Part shown: positions 29,712-39,714 of the stretch, in pieces
How the letters are laid out: the number at the start of each line of letters is the position of its first letter
Position numbering within the stretch: the first letter of the stretch is position 1
Source of the DNA: an uncultured Pelagibacteraceae bacterium
Lineage (GTDB): Bacteria; Pseudomonadota; Alphaproteobacteria; Pelagibacterales; Pelagibacteraceae
Length of the DNA stretch: 64,000 nucleotides
Reading direction: 5' to 3'
NCBI GenBank assembly: GCA_902569405.1
Contig: CACFTX010000001.1
Location: 62,001 to 126,000, forward strand
Translations under genes and position numbers: made by a program
Notes under the pieces: generated by a model
Seen by the model: only the letters and a program-made list of their open reading frames with translations
Database searches by the model: none
Told to the model about the DNA's origin: nothing

Positions 29712-30640
29712 ACTTTCACCTCTCCATCAAACGGGTCATAAGTATCAATTTCTTGCGGAAGAATAGATCTAATAGCTATTTCTTCAGATCCCATAGCGAC
29801 CAAATCATCTGACTCATAAAGCACTAATGGTTTTGCAGCCATTGTATCTTTTGCCATTCCTAAAGAATCTTTTGTTGCAACAAAATAAGTGAAAACACCA
29901 TCGAGTCCTGTAAGAGACTCTCTCATTCCTTCTTCTAAGGTTGCTCCATTTCTCATTTTTTCAGCAAGAAAAACTGCGATTAATTCAGAATCGCACTCAG
30001 ACATGAAGCGCATACCTTTGTTTTCAAGTACTCTTCTATTGTTCCAATAATTTGTTAATTGTCCGTTGTGAACTACAGAAACATCAGCAAAAGGGTAACC
30101 CCAAAAAGGGTGGGCTGATTTAATATCTACACCTGACTCCGTTGCCATTCTCGCATGTCCTATACCATGTGTTCCTTGTACTTTATTTAAACCATATCTT
30201 TCTGATACAGCTGTTGCATCACCTAAGTCTTTTATGAGTTCAAGAGATTTTCCAATAGAAAGTATCTCAACACTTTCAATACTTTCAATTGCTTCTGAAA
30301 ACCACATTAGATCTTTGCCATATTGAATTTCATATCTATAGGAATAGGGAGTTAATTTTTCTTCCTTCATAATAGTAGCACCTAATTCTGAAAGTTTTTT
30401 ATCAACAAGTTTTTTTCTTTCATCATAAACACTCTCATCTTCATTTACCGATGTACTACCTTCTCCAACATTTTCTCCAACTTTAAATCTTAATATAAAG
30501 TTTTTCCCATCATTATTGGCATATAGTGCATATCCAGTTGAGTCAGGTCCTCTATGCTTTAGAGCTTGTAGCATATTTTGGAGTTCTTCACCTACGTTTG
30601 AAGATTTTCCTCTATGAATTAATCCCGCTATTCCACACAT
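29699..30640 (-). CDS. glxB: Class II glutamine amidotransferase (GlxB / MgsA-like)
   Basis: MCGIAGLIHRGKS with Cys2 nucleophile, ALKHRGPDSTGYALY, GIGHARMATES. Confidence 0.92.
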   Translation of the reverse strand: MCGIAGLIHRGKSSNVGEELQNMLQALKHRGPDSTGYALYANNDGKNFILRFKVGENVGEGSTSVNEDESVYDERKKLVDKKLSELGATIMKEEKLTPYSYRYEIQYGKDLMWFSEAIESIESVEILSIGKSLELIKDLGDATAVSERYGLNKVQGTHGIGHARMATESGVDIKSAHPFWGYPFADVSVVHNGQLTNYWNNRRVLENKGMRFMSECDSELIAVFLAEKMRNGATLEEGMRESLTGLDGVFTYFVATKDSLGMAKDTMAAKPLVLYESDDLVAMGSEEIAIRSILPQEIDTYDPFDGEVKVWQI

Positions 30641-30658
30641 GCATTCCCTTTTTTATTA

Positions 30659-32128
30659 TTATGGCAAACAATCCAAGTACGTATCAAGATCCCACTGAGT
30701 AGTGGCGCCTAAGAATTTTTCCCATTCATCATTTTTATACCAATGAAAAACTTTATACATTTCATCTGGCATCGCTGATTTAATTACTTCATCTTCAGCT
30801 AGTCTATCTAGAGCTTCCCCCAAGCTTAACGGAAGTTTCTTAACGTCTTTACCTTCTTTTTTAGCTTCATACATGCTTCTAGATTCAGGCTTAGATGGAA
30901 CTAGTTTTTTTGAAATACCATGATCACACGCTTTTAATATAGCTGCACCCAAAAGATATGGATTGTGCATAGAGTCAACCGATCTATACTCAAATCTTCC
31001 AGGGGCCGATACTCTCAAACCACAAGTTCTGTTTTGATATCCCCAATCAGCATAAACTGGTGCCCAGAAACCTTGATCCCAAAGTCTTCTGTAAGAATTA
31101 ACTGTTGAAGATCCCAAAGCAGTTAAAGCAGGCAAATGTTCCATTATTCCAGCAATGGACTGTAAACCAATTTTACCTGGTAGTTGCATATCTTTAGTAT
31201 CAGGCATAAAAGTATTTGTTCCTCCTTGCACATAACCAAAAACTTCTTCTACTCCAGGTAATTTTTTATTACCTAATTTGTTTGTTACAACTTTTCCACC
31301 TTTCCATAAAGACATGTTTGTATGGCAACCACTTGCAGATACACCCATAAATGGTTTTGTCATGAAGCATGCTATTAAATTATGTTCTCTAGCAACTTGC
31401 GCACAAATTTGCCTGTAAGTAGAAAGTCTATCAGCGTTTCTTAAAACATTATCATATGTCCAGTTTAACTCTAATTGTCCAGGCGCATCTTCATGATCTC
31501 CTTGGATCATGTCTAAACCCATAGCTGAAGCGTACTCAATTACTTTCATAAACACAGGTCTCAATGACTCAAATTGATCAATGTGATAACAGTATGGTTT
31601 AGAAAAACCTGATCCTGTAGGTGTTCCATCAGGGTTTTTTGTCAACCACATCATTTCAGGTTCAGTTCCAACTCTCAATTCTAATCCATGTTTTTTCTGA
31701 AATTCATCCATAAATATTCTGAGATTTCCTCGACAATCAGAAGTTAAATGTCCTCCTGGATTTTGTCTTTCTTCTCTGTTTCTAAAACATGTAACAAAAA
31801 CTCTTCCAATTCTTTTGTCCCAAGGTAATTGACAAAAAGTTTCAGGGTCAGGTATACCAACAAGTTCCATAGCTTCAGGACCGTAACCGATATAATTTTT
31901 GTGTCTGTCTACAAATAAGTTGGCAGTAGACCCATAAACTAATTGAAAACCTTTTTCTGCAGTTCTTTCCCAATGATCAGCTGGTATTCCTTTTCCTACA
32001 ACACGTCCTGTTACAGATATAAATTGGTAATAAATGTATGTAATTCCTAATTCGTTAATTTTTTCTCTAACCTTTTTTACCAGTTTATCTCTACCTGGTT
32101 GATTTACATGTTTTTCTAGATCAGTCAT
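30659..32128 (-). CDS. glnT: Glutamine synthetase type III / gamma-glutamylmethylamide synthetase-like
   Basis: GDHEDAPGQLELNWTYDN, SGCHTNMSLWKGG, PGRFEYRSVDSMHNPYLLGAA; directly upstream of glxBCD. Confidence 0.85.
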   Translation of the reverse strand: MTDLEKHVNQPGRDKLVKKVREKINELGITYIYYQFISVTGRVVGKGIPADHWERTAEKGFQLVYGSTANLFVDRHKNYIGYGPEAMELVGIPDPETFCQLPWDKRIGRVFVTCFRNREERQNPGGHLTSDCRGNLRIFMDEFQKKHGLELRVGTEPEMMWLTKNPDGTPTGSGFSKPYCYHIDQFESLRPVFMKVIEYASAMGLDMIQGDHEDAPGQLELNWTYDNVLRNADRLSTYRQICAQVAREHNLIACFMTKPFMGVSASGCHTNMSLWKGGKVVTNKLGNKKLPGVEEVFGYVQGGTNTFMPDTKDMQLPGKIGLQSIAGIMEHLPALTALGSSTVNSYRRLWDQGFWAPVYADWGYQNRTCGLRVSAPGRFEYRSVDSMHNPYLLGAAILKACDHGISKKLVPSKPESRSMYEAKKEGKDVKKLPLSLGEALDRLAEDEVIKSAMPDEMYKVFHWYKNDEWEKFLGATTQWDLDTYLDCLP

Positions 32129-32199
32129 TTTCCCCCTTAAAGAAATTTTTTATAAAATAAAAGTTAGCTGATATTTTAATTAGTGTCCACATCGTAAGT

Positions 32200-33528
32200 T
32201 TAACTCCAAGGAAATGGACTGTTCGATGTGGGGTGTAATTCTCCCTTCGCGTATCGGTTGAATCTAAATGGTTTTAACAAATTACTTTCTTGTCCTAAAA
32301 TTTCTTGCGCAACTAAATGACCAACACCTAGCATTTTGTAACCGTGATTTGCATCAGCTATCATATAAACGTTTTCACAAAATCTATCGAAGATAGGAAA
32401 TGAGTCTGGGGTTAAACAGCCTAATCCACCTGAAGGACCTTTTCTGTATAAATTAGATTTTCCTTCAAAACGTTTTTGACAATGAGCTAAAGCAGATGTC
32501 CACATCTCAGAAAATGCATCTGTAGTTTGGTAGTCTGGAGATTCAATTCCATATGGATCCACATTAACTTCATCAAAATGTTTTTGTACAATGTAAGGTG
32601 AAGTACCACCTTGCACACCTAAACCTTCAATATCCGGCTTATAATAAATTCCCCAAAGTTTATCAGTTATTAGTTTTTTATCTTTATCAGAATACAATGG
32701 AGCATCTGTATCAACATGAATGACAGGAGGTTGTTTCCCATCATTAGTTCTTAAATAGTCTGCATCAACTCCTAAAACACCTTCTTGTAAAAACCAATAC
32801 GTCCACATATCAACATTATGTATTTTACCATCTTTACCTTTTACTTCAGTAGATTTTGGTAATTCTAGCATATTCCAAAAATCTCTAACCCATGGACCTG
32901 CACCTATAACAACTTGATCACAATCAATAGTTCCTTTGTCAGTTACCACTCCTGTTATAGCATTACTATTACTTCCTCTTTTAAATCCTGTAACCTTAAC
33001 TCCTTTATGAACATTTACTCCATTTGAGTTTGCTTTATTTTCTAAAGCTTTGATTGAATCTTTATTAAATGCGTATCCACCTTTTTTTTCATGTAGAACA
33101 GATGTTATTCCTTGTGCTTGCCAATCATCAAAAATTCCCTTCATATATTTCATGCAGTCTTTTTCACCTTCAATGAAAACTGATTCATATCCAATTGCTT
33201 TTTGTTGTTCATAAATACTTGCAACATCTTTATGCATTACTTCAGGTGAAATTTGCATGTAACCAACAGGATTATATCTGAATGCTTTTGGATCGCTTTC
33301 CCATACCGAAACTGAGTGAGCCATAAGTTCTCTCATTGCTGGTTGGAAATAATTATTTCTAACAACTCCACATGCTATTCCGCTTGCACCAGCTGCAGTA
33401 TCTTTTTTTTCTAATACAACAATGTCATTTGGGTTTTTGTATGTCTCTGAAAGTTTCCATGCTGTACTTAATCCATGGATACCGCCGCCAATTATCACAA
33501 CTTTTGCTTTTGTAGGCAAATTTGACAT
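32200..33528 (-). CDS. FAD-dependent oxidoreductase, sarcosine oxidase beta-like (DAO family)
   Basis: KVVIIGGGIHGLSTAWKLSETY...VVIGAGPWVRDFW...CFIADANHGYKMLG-like C-terminus; upstream of glnT. Confidence 0.85.
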   Translation of the reverse strand: MSNLPTKAKVVIIGGGIHGLSTAWKLSETYKNPNDIVVLEKKDTAAGASGIACGVVRNNYFQPAMRELMAHSVSVWESDPKAFRYNPVGYMQISPEVMHKDVASIYEQQKAIGYESVFIEGEKDCMKYMKGIFDDWQAQGITSVLHEKKGGYAFNKDSIKALENKANSNGVNVHKGVKVTGFKRGSNSNAITGVVTDKGTIDCDQVVIGAGPWVRDFWNMLELPKSTEVKGKDGKIHNVDMWTYWFLQEGVLGVDADYLRTNDGKQPPVIHVDTDAPLYSDKDKKLITDKLWGIYYKPDIEGLGVQGGTSPYIVQKHFDEVNVDPYGIESPDYQTTDAFSEMWTSALAHCQKRFEGKSNLYRKGPSGGLGCLTPDSFPIFDRFCENVYMIADANHGYKMLGVGHLVAQEILGQESNLLKPFRFNRYAKGELHPTSNSPFPWS

Positions 33529-33656
33529 ATCATTTATGTCACTAACAAAACAAAAAAAATTATTAAAGCCTATTTTTTACTACTAAAAACTATATATAAA
33601 AATAATACCTTAATTATATTATTTTTAAGAAATGTTATAAAAACTATATTAATATC

Positions 33657-34595
33657 ATGAGTCATCAATATTATAAACCTGCAAAGTCTAGGTTGCAAAG
33701 GAGCGAATTAGCTGTACCAGGATCATCACCGAAAATGTTTGAAAAAGCCTTAAATTCTAATGCAGATTATATTTTCTTAGATCTTGAAGATGCTGTTTCT
33801 CCAAATGATAAAATTTCAGCTCGACAAAATGTTATTAAAGCGCTCAAAGAAATTAATTGGAGAGATAAAGGAAAAACTATTTCAGTAAGAATTAATAGTT
33901 TAGATACTCATTATATGTATCGTGATTTAGTAGAAATTACAGAAGAAGCGGGTGATAAAGTAGATACAATATTGTTACCAAAATCAGGAACAGCCAGTGA
34001 TGTTTATATGGTTGATTGTTTGTTAACTCAAATTGAAACTAATAAAAAACTAAAAAACAAAATAGGAATTGAATGTTTAATTGAAACAGCTTTAGGAATG
34101 TCAAATATAAAAGAAATCGCAAAGTCTAGCGATAGATTAGAAGCTCTTCATTTTGGTGTAGCAGATTATGCTGCGAGTTTAAGAGCTAGGACTGTTGTTA
34201 TCGGAGGTTTAAATCCTGATTATCCAGGCGATCAATGGCACCATGGACTATCTCAACTTGTTATGACCTGTAGAGCGTACGGCTTAAGAGCAATTGATGG
34301 ACCATTCGGAGATTTTAATGATCCTGATGCATATATAGCTTCAGCTAAAAGAGCGGCCGCAATTGGAATTGAGGGTAAGTGGGCAATACATCCATCACAA
34401 ATTGATCTAGCTAATAAAGTTTTTTCTCCTCCAGAGGCTGAAGTAAATAAAGCAAAAAAAATTATTTATGAATTAGATAAAGCTGCAAAGGAAGGAAAAG
34501 GAGCGGCACAATTAGATGGAAGAATGATTGATGCGGCATCTGCACGTATGGCAGAAAACATTGTAAATATAGATAAACTTATTAAAAGTAAATAA
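33657..34595 (+). CDS. mcl: Malyl-CoA lyase (HpcH/HpaI family, serine-cycle type)
   Basis: RSELAVPGSSPKMFEKA...DYIFLDLEDAV...FGVADYAASLRART...AIDGPFGDFNDPD...EGKWAIHPSQIDLAN; upstream of mtkAB-like genes. Confidence 0.88.
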   Translation: MSHQYYKPAKSRLQRSELAVPGSSPKMFEKALNSNADYIFLDLEDAVSPNDKISARQNVIKALKEINWRDKGKTISVRINSLDTHYMYRDLVEITEEAGDKVDTILLPKSGTASDVYMVDCLLTQIETNKKLKNKIGIECLIETALGMSNIKEIAKSSDRLEALHFGVADYAASLRARTVVIGGLNPDYPGDQWHHGLSQLVMTCRAYGLRAIDGPFGDFNDPDAYIASAKRAAAIGIEGKWAIHPSQIDLANKVFSPPEAEVNKAKKIIYELDKAAKEGKGAAQLDGRMIDAASARMAENIVNIDKLIKSK

Positions 34596-34596
34596 A

Positions 34597-35760
34597 ATGG
34601 ATATACATGAGTATCAAGCAAAAAAAATACTTTCAGGATTTGGAGTTACAATCCCTAGAGGAGGAATTGCTTACAGTCCAGAGAATGCAGAAAACAAAGC
34701 AAGAGAACTTGGTGGATCTAAATGGGTTGTTAAAGCACAAATTCATTCTGGAGCCAGAGGAAAAGCAGGTGGAATAATTGTTTGTGAAAGTGCTCTAGAA
34801 GTTGCCCAAGCAGCTGATAAACTTCTCGGTAAAAAGTTAGTTACAAATCAAACAGGTCCAGAAGGAAAAATTACAAATAGAGTTTATATAGAAGAAGCAA
34901 CGGAAATTAAAAAAGAATTATATTTAGGATTAGTATTTGATCGTAGTTCAGAAAGTATAATGGTAGTAGCTTCTACCGAAGGAGGAATGAGTGTTGAAGA
35001 AATCTCTAAGAAAAAACCTGAAACTATAATTAGATCTAAAATTGAAGTTGCTGTGGGGATGCAAAAATTTCAAGCAAGAGAAATAGCTTTTGGGTTAAAA
35101 ATTGAACCAAAGTTAATAGCGAGAGCAGCAGATACAATAATTGGATGTTATAGAGCATTTAGTGAATTAGATGCAACCATGGTAGAAGTAAATCCATTAG
35201 TTATTTCAAACCAAGATCAAATATTAGCTTTAGACTGCAAAATGAGTTTTGATAACAATGCACTATTTAGAAGAAATCAAGTTTCGGAATTAAGAGATAA
35301 AACTCAAGAAAATGTTAATGAAGTCTATGCGTCAGATAGAGGACTTAATTATGTAAGTTTAGAGGGAAACATAGGAAATATAATTAATGGAGCAGGCCTA
35401 GCCATGGCATCTATGGACATGATTAAATTGGCCGGAGGTGAACCAGCAAACTTTTTAGATGTTGGTGGAGGTGCAACTCCCGAAAAAATAGTTAAAGCTT
35501 TTAAATTAATATCTATGGATGAAAAAGTTAAAGTTATACTGGTTAACATTTTTGCAGGAATTAACAGGTGTGACTGGGTTGCTGAGGGGATAGTACAAGC
35601 ATTACAAAAGATAGAAATTAAAGTTCCTTTAGTGATTAGGTTAGCAGGAACTAATGTAGAAAAAGGAAACAAAATTTTAAAAGAAAGTAAAATAAACTAT
35701 ATAGAAGCTAATACTTTAGAGGACGCCGCGAACAAAGCAGTTAAAGCTCTAGGAAAATAA
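34597..35760 (+). CDS. mtkA: Malate-CoA ligase beta subunit (SucC homolog)
   Basis: MDIHEYQAKKIL, KAQIHSGARGKAGG, GGEPANFLDVGGGATPEKI, NIFAGINRCDWVAEGI; mcl-mtkB-ppc context. Confidence 0.85.
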   Translation: MDIHEYQAKKILSGFGVTIPRGGIAYSPENAENKARELGGSKWVVKAQIHSGARGKAGGIIVCESALEVAQAADKLLGKKLVTNQTGPEGKITNRVYIEEATEIKKELYLGLVFDRSSESIMVVASTEGGMSVEEISKKKPETIIRSKIEVAVGMQKFQAREIAFGLKIEPKLIARAADTIIGCYRAFSELDATMVEVNPLVISNQDQILALDCKMSFDNNALFRRNQVSELRDKTQENVNEVYASDRGLNYVSLEGNIGNIINGAGLAMASMDMIKLAGGEPANFLDVGGGATPEKIVKAFKLISMDEKVKVILVNIFAGINRCDWVAEGIVQALQKIEIKVPLVIRLAGTNVEKGNKILKESKINYIEANTLEDAANKAVKALGK

Positions 35761-35762
35761 AT

Positions 35763-36653
35763 ATGTCAGTTTTAATAGACAAGAAAACAAAAATTATCAT
35801 TCAAGGTTTTACAGGGAAAATGGGATCCTTTCATGCTGAAGAAATGATAAAATATGGATCAAATATAGTAGGAGGAGTTACCCCTGGAAAAGGTGGAATG
35901 AAACATCTTAACCTTCCAGTGTTTAACACAGTTAAAGAAGCTGTAAGTAACACTGGAGCTACAGCATCAATATTATTTGTTCCACCAGCTTTTGCTGCGG
36001 ACTCAGCTATGGAATCTGCTGATGCTGGCATTAAGACGTGTGTAGCAATAGTTGATGGAATACCTTCGCACGATATGATTAAAATTAAACGTTATATGAG
36101 AAGATATTCTAGAAAAGAAAAAATGACTCTAGTTGGTCCAAATTGTGCTGGGGTTATTAGTCCTGGAAAAGCAATGTTAGGCATAATGCCAGGTCACATA
36201 TATAAAGAAGGTAAAGTAGGAATTATAGGAAGGTCAGGTACACTTGGATATGAAGCTGCTCAACAATTAAAAAATTTGAACATTGGTGTTTCCACAAGCG
36301 TAGGAATTGGAGGTGATCCCATTAATGGAAGTTCTTTTAAAGATATTTTAGAAAAATTTGAAGAGGACAATGAAACCGAAGCAGTTTTGATGATTGGTGA
36401 AATAGGTGGACCACAAGAAGTGGCGGCAGGAAAATTTGCAAAAGAAAACATGAAAAAACCAGTTATAGCTTATATAGCAGGATTGACAGCTCCAAAAGGA
36501 AGGGTAATGGGCCATGCTGGGGCAATAGTGTCTGCTTATGGAGAAAGCGCAGTCGAAAAAGTTGAACTCCTGAAGGAATGTGGAGTTACTATTTCAAAAA
36601 ACCCATCAGTTATGGGGGAAACTGTAAAATCAGCTTTAAATAGTAGAACTTAA
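35763..36653 (+). CDS. mtkB: Malate-CoA ligase alpha subunit (SucD homolog)
   Basis: IIQGFTGKMGSFHAEEMIKYGSNIVGGVTPGKGG, GIIGRSGTLGYEAA, GHAGAIVSA. Confidence 0.87.
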   Translation: MSVLIDKKTKIIIQGFTGKMGSFHAEEMIKYGSNIVGGVTPGKGGMKHLNLPVFNTVKEAVSNTGATASILFVPPAFAADSAMESADAGIKTCVAIVDGIPSHDMIKIKRYMRRYSRKEKMTLVGPNCAGVISPGKAMLGIMPGHIYKEGKVGIIGRSGTLGYEAAQQLKNLNIGVSTSVGIGGDPINGSSFKDILEKFEEDNETEAVLMIGEIGGPQEVAAGKFAKENMKKPVIAYIAGLTAPKGRVMGHAGAIVSAYGESAVEKVELLKECGVTISKNPSVMGETVKSALNSRT

Positions 36654-36679
36654 AATATAAAGCAAATAGTTTATACCAA

Positions 36680-39370
36680 ATGCTAAAAAGAGATCTCTAT
36701 TACGAAAGTATACCTACAAAATCTTTGAGGGACGATGTTAGATATTTGGGAAATATTTTAGGGAGAGTAATAAAAAAACAGGAGGGAGAAAGTTTTTTTA
36801 ATTTAGTAGAGAGAATAAGATTACTGTCAAAAGCAAATATTAAAAATAAAAATAATAAAAATAGATTTAATAAAATTACTTCAGAAATTCAAAGACTTAA
36901 ACCAATTAAAATATTTAAACTAGCAAGAGCATTTACTCATTTTATGAATTTTATTAATCTTACCGAATCCATAGATGCCTCTAGAAAATTAGATGAATTT
37001 GAAAATTCTGACTTAAAAGATAAACATAAGAATATTTTTATTGAGGAAATTTTTGAAAGTCTTTTTAAAAACAAAAAAATTAAACCGCAAAAAATTTATA
37101 ATATTGCAAAAAATCTTCATATTGGAATAGTTCTTACAGCTCATCCAACTGAAGTTAAAAGAAGAACTTTGATACAAAAATACCATAAAATAACCGAGAT
37201 AATGGATCAAAGAAATCTTTTGAAGGACAAACCATCACGGTTAAAAATCTTAGATAAAAAACTTTATGATGAGTTTACAATTATTTGGAATACTGATGAT
37301 TTAAAAAGATTTAAACCGACTCCTACTGAAGAAGCAAGATGGGGACTAGCAGTAATCGAAGACAGTCTTTGGGAAACAATTCCAAAAGTTTATAGAAGAT
37401 TAAACGCTATTTTCGTAAAACATATGGGAAGGGGTTTGCCTAAAAATTTTAATCCAATTCAATTTGGATCTTGGATGGGAGGAGATAGAGATGGCAATCC
37501 AAATGTAACAGCAGCCATCACTAAAGAAGTAATACTTTTATCAAGATGGGAAGCAGCAAAACTTTACGAAAAAGAATTAACTAAATTAATTAGAAGTCTT
37601 TCAATGGAAAAATGTTCAAAAAGAATTCTCAAAATGACTGGAAAAACTTTTGAACCTTATAGAGTTTATTTAAGACCATTAAGAGATGAAATGAGAAAAA
37701 CACATAGATTGATTGAAAGACATTTGGTAGCAAAAAAACCATTAGACCAAAAAAAACTTTTGTCTTCTAAAGAGACAATTCTAAAACCTTTAAGAGTTGT
37801 ACGAGAGTCCTTAGAACAAAACCAAAGTGAAAATATTGCAAGTGGTGATTTGCTCGATTTAATGAGACGAGCTAAATGTTTTGGTATAAATCTAGCAAAA
37901 TTAGACATAAGACAAGAGTCATCAAGACATTCACAGCTATTAGCAGAATATATAAAGAAAAAAAACAATTCTAATTATTTAAATTGGAATGAAAATAAAA
38001 AAATTAAATATTTGATAAATGAAATGAAGAAAAATAGAAAAAATTTCAAAAATTTTAATTTTAAAAATAAAGAAAATAATGAAGTTTGGTCAACTTTTAA
38101 AATTTTAGCTGATGAACCATCAGAATGTTTAGGTGCTTATGTAATATCAATGACTTCAACAGCTTCAGATATTTTAGCAGTTTATTTAATGCAAATGCAG
38201 GCAAATATTAAGAATAAATTAAGAGTAGTTCCACTTTTTGAAACTTTGCAAGATTTAAAAAATGCAAAATCCATTATGGAAAAACTTTTTTCATTAAGTT
38301 GGTACAGAAAATTAATCAAAAACAAACAAGAAATTATGATTGGTTATTCAGATTCTAGCAAAGATGCTGGAAAATTATCTGCTAGCTGGCATCAATATAA
38401 ACTTCAAGAAGAAGTTTTAATTATCGCAAAAAAATATAAAATTGACCTTACTTTTTTCCATGGCAGAGGTGGCTCAGCCGGAAGGGGTGGTGGGCCAATT
38501 CAAGCAACGATGAAATCCCAACCTCCAAATTCGGTATATGGTCGTATTAGAATTACTGACCAAGGAGAAATGATTCAACAAAAATATGGTTATGAACCTT
38601 TAGCGAAATATAATTTATGTAGTTACATAGGATCTGTAATGCAGGCTACTCTAAATCCACCTCCACATCCTAAAGATAGTTGGAGAAAATTAATAGAAGA
38701 AATGACAAAAGTTTCTACTTTAGCTTATAGAAAAAATATAAACGGGAACTCAGATTTTATAAGATATTTTAAAACTGTTACGCCCCACTTAGCTCTTGGA
38801 AAATTATCAATAGGATCACGACCTTCTAAAAGAAAAAATGTAGATAATATTCAAAGCTTAAGAGCAATACCTTGGGTATTTGCGTGGACACAAATAAGAT
38901 TGATGCTGCCTGCTTGGTTGGGAACTGGCGATGCCTTAAAATATTCATCAGTTAAAAATCACAAGAATATTCTTATAGATATGGAAAAAAATTGGCCATT
39001 TTTTAATTCTACAATGGATATTTTAGATATGGTTATTTCAAAAGTTGATCCAGAGATATCAGAAGTTTATGAAAATAGTCTTGCAGATAAAAAATTAAAA
39101 GAAGTAGGTGATAAACTTAGATCTGAGTTCGCTATAATTAAGCAATTAAATAGATACATAACTCCACGAGAAATAATTAATCAAAGAAAAAAATTTAGAA
39201 CAACGGTTCTAGTTAGAAATATTTATTCTGAGGTTTTAAATATACTACAAGCCGTGGTTATGAATAAAATATCAAAGAAAAAAATCAAATCTAATGATAA
39301 GAAATATCTTAATGATGCAATGATGACATCTATAGCAGGTATATCTGCAGCCATGAAGAATACTGGTTAA
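36680..39370 (+). CDS. ppc: Phosphoenolpyruvate carboxylase
   Basis: 896 aa; VLTAHPTEVKRRTLIQKY, MGGDRDGNPNVTAAIT, FFHGRGGSAGRGGGPIQATM. Confidence 0.96.
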   Translation: MLKRDLYYESIPTKSLRDDVRYLGNILGRVIKKQEGESFFNLVERIRLLSKANIKNKNNKNRFNKITSEIQRLKPIKIFKLARAFTHFMNFINLTESIDASRKLDEFENSDLKDKHKNIFIEEIFESLFKNKKIKPQKIYNIAKNLHIGIVLTAHPTEVKRRTLIQKYHKITEIMDQRNLLKDKPSRLKILDKKLYDEFTIIWNTDDLKRFKPTPTEEARWGLAVIEDSLWETIPKVYRRLNAIFVKHMGRGLPKNFNPIQFGSWMGGDRDGNPNVTAAITKEVILLSRWEAAKLYEKELTKLIRSLSMEKCSKRILKMTGKTFEPYRVYLRPLRDEMRKTHRLIERHLVAKKPLDQKKLLSSKETILKPLRVVRESLEQNQSENIASGDLLDLMRRAKCFGINLAKLDIRQESSRHSQLLAEYIKKKNNSNYLNWNENKKIKYLINEMKKNRKNFKNFNFKNKENNEVWSTFKILADEPSECLGAYVISMTSTASDILAVYLMQMQANIKNKLRVVPLFETLQDLKNAKSIMEKLFSLSWYRKLIKNKQEIMIGYSDSSKDAGKLSASWHQYKLQEEVLIIAKKYKIDLTFFHGRGGSAGRGGGPIQATMKSQPPNSVYGRIRITDQGEMIQQKYGYEPLAKYNLCSYIGSVMQATLNPPPHPKDSWRKLIEEMTKVSTLAYRKNINGNSDFIRYFKTVTPHLALGKLSIGSRPSKRKNVDNIQSLRAIPWVFAWTQIRLMLPAWLGTGDALKYSSVKNHKNILIDMEKNWPFFNSTMDILDMVISKVDPEISEVYENSLADKKLKEVGDKLRSEFAIIKQLNRYITPREIINQRKKFRTTVLVRNIYSEVLNILQAVVMNKISKKKIKSNDKKYLNDAMMTSIAGISAAMKNTG

Positions 39371-39714
39371 AGAGATATTTCTCTTAATTTTTTAAGATAA
39401 TCTTCAAATTCTGCTACAAAGTTTTCTGTTGGCTTAATATTTTTTTTTCTTTGGTCTTCCTGAGTTTTTTGTAAATAAAAAAAACCTTTTTCACATGCTT
39501 CATTGATTATCAAGGCAGATTTTGGTCTTGAAGTTTTAAAAAGTTTTGTTTTTAGTTCTTCTACAGTTATAGGTATATTTTGTTTATAATATGCCATGAT
39601 TATAAGCATCATGTGATAGTGAGAAGGTGATTTTCTAAAAAAAAAATTACTTGAAGTATGGGCCTGTTTCATCTGTGTTTCCCAAAACTCTAGTAAAGCT
39701 TTTGTACTTTTCAT
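39367..39714 (-). CDS. Small MarR-like winged-helix protein (putative regulator)
   Basis: 115 aa; ITVEELKTKLFKTSRPKSALIINEACEKGFFYLQKTQEDQRKKNIKPTENFVAEFEDYL; start abuts the tdm stop. Confidence 0.6.
   Translation of the reverse strand: MKSTKALLEFWETQMKQAHTSSNFFFRKSPSHYHMMLIIMAYYKQNIPITVEELKTKLFKTSRPKSALIINEACEKGFFYLQKTQEDQRKKNIKPTENFVAEFEDYLKKLREISL

Noticed and set aside
35349-35672. 107-aa minus-strand ORF opposite mtkA
   Set aside because: Shadow of the conserved SucC-like frame.
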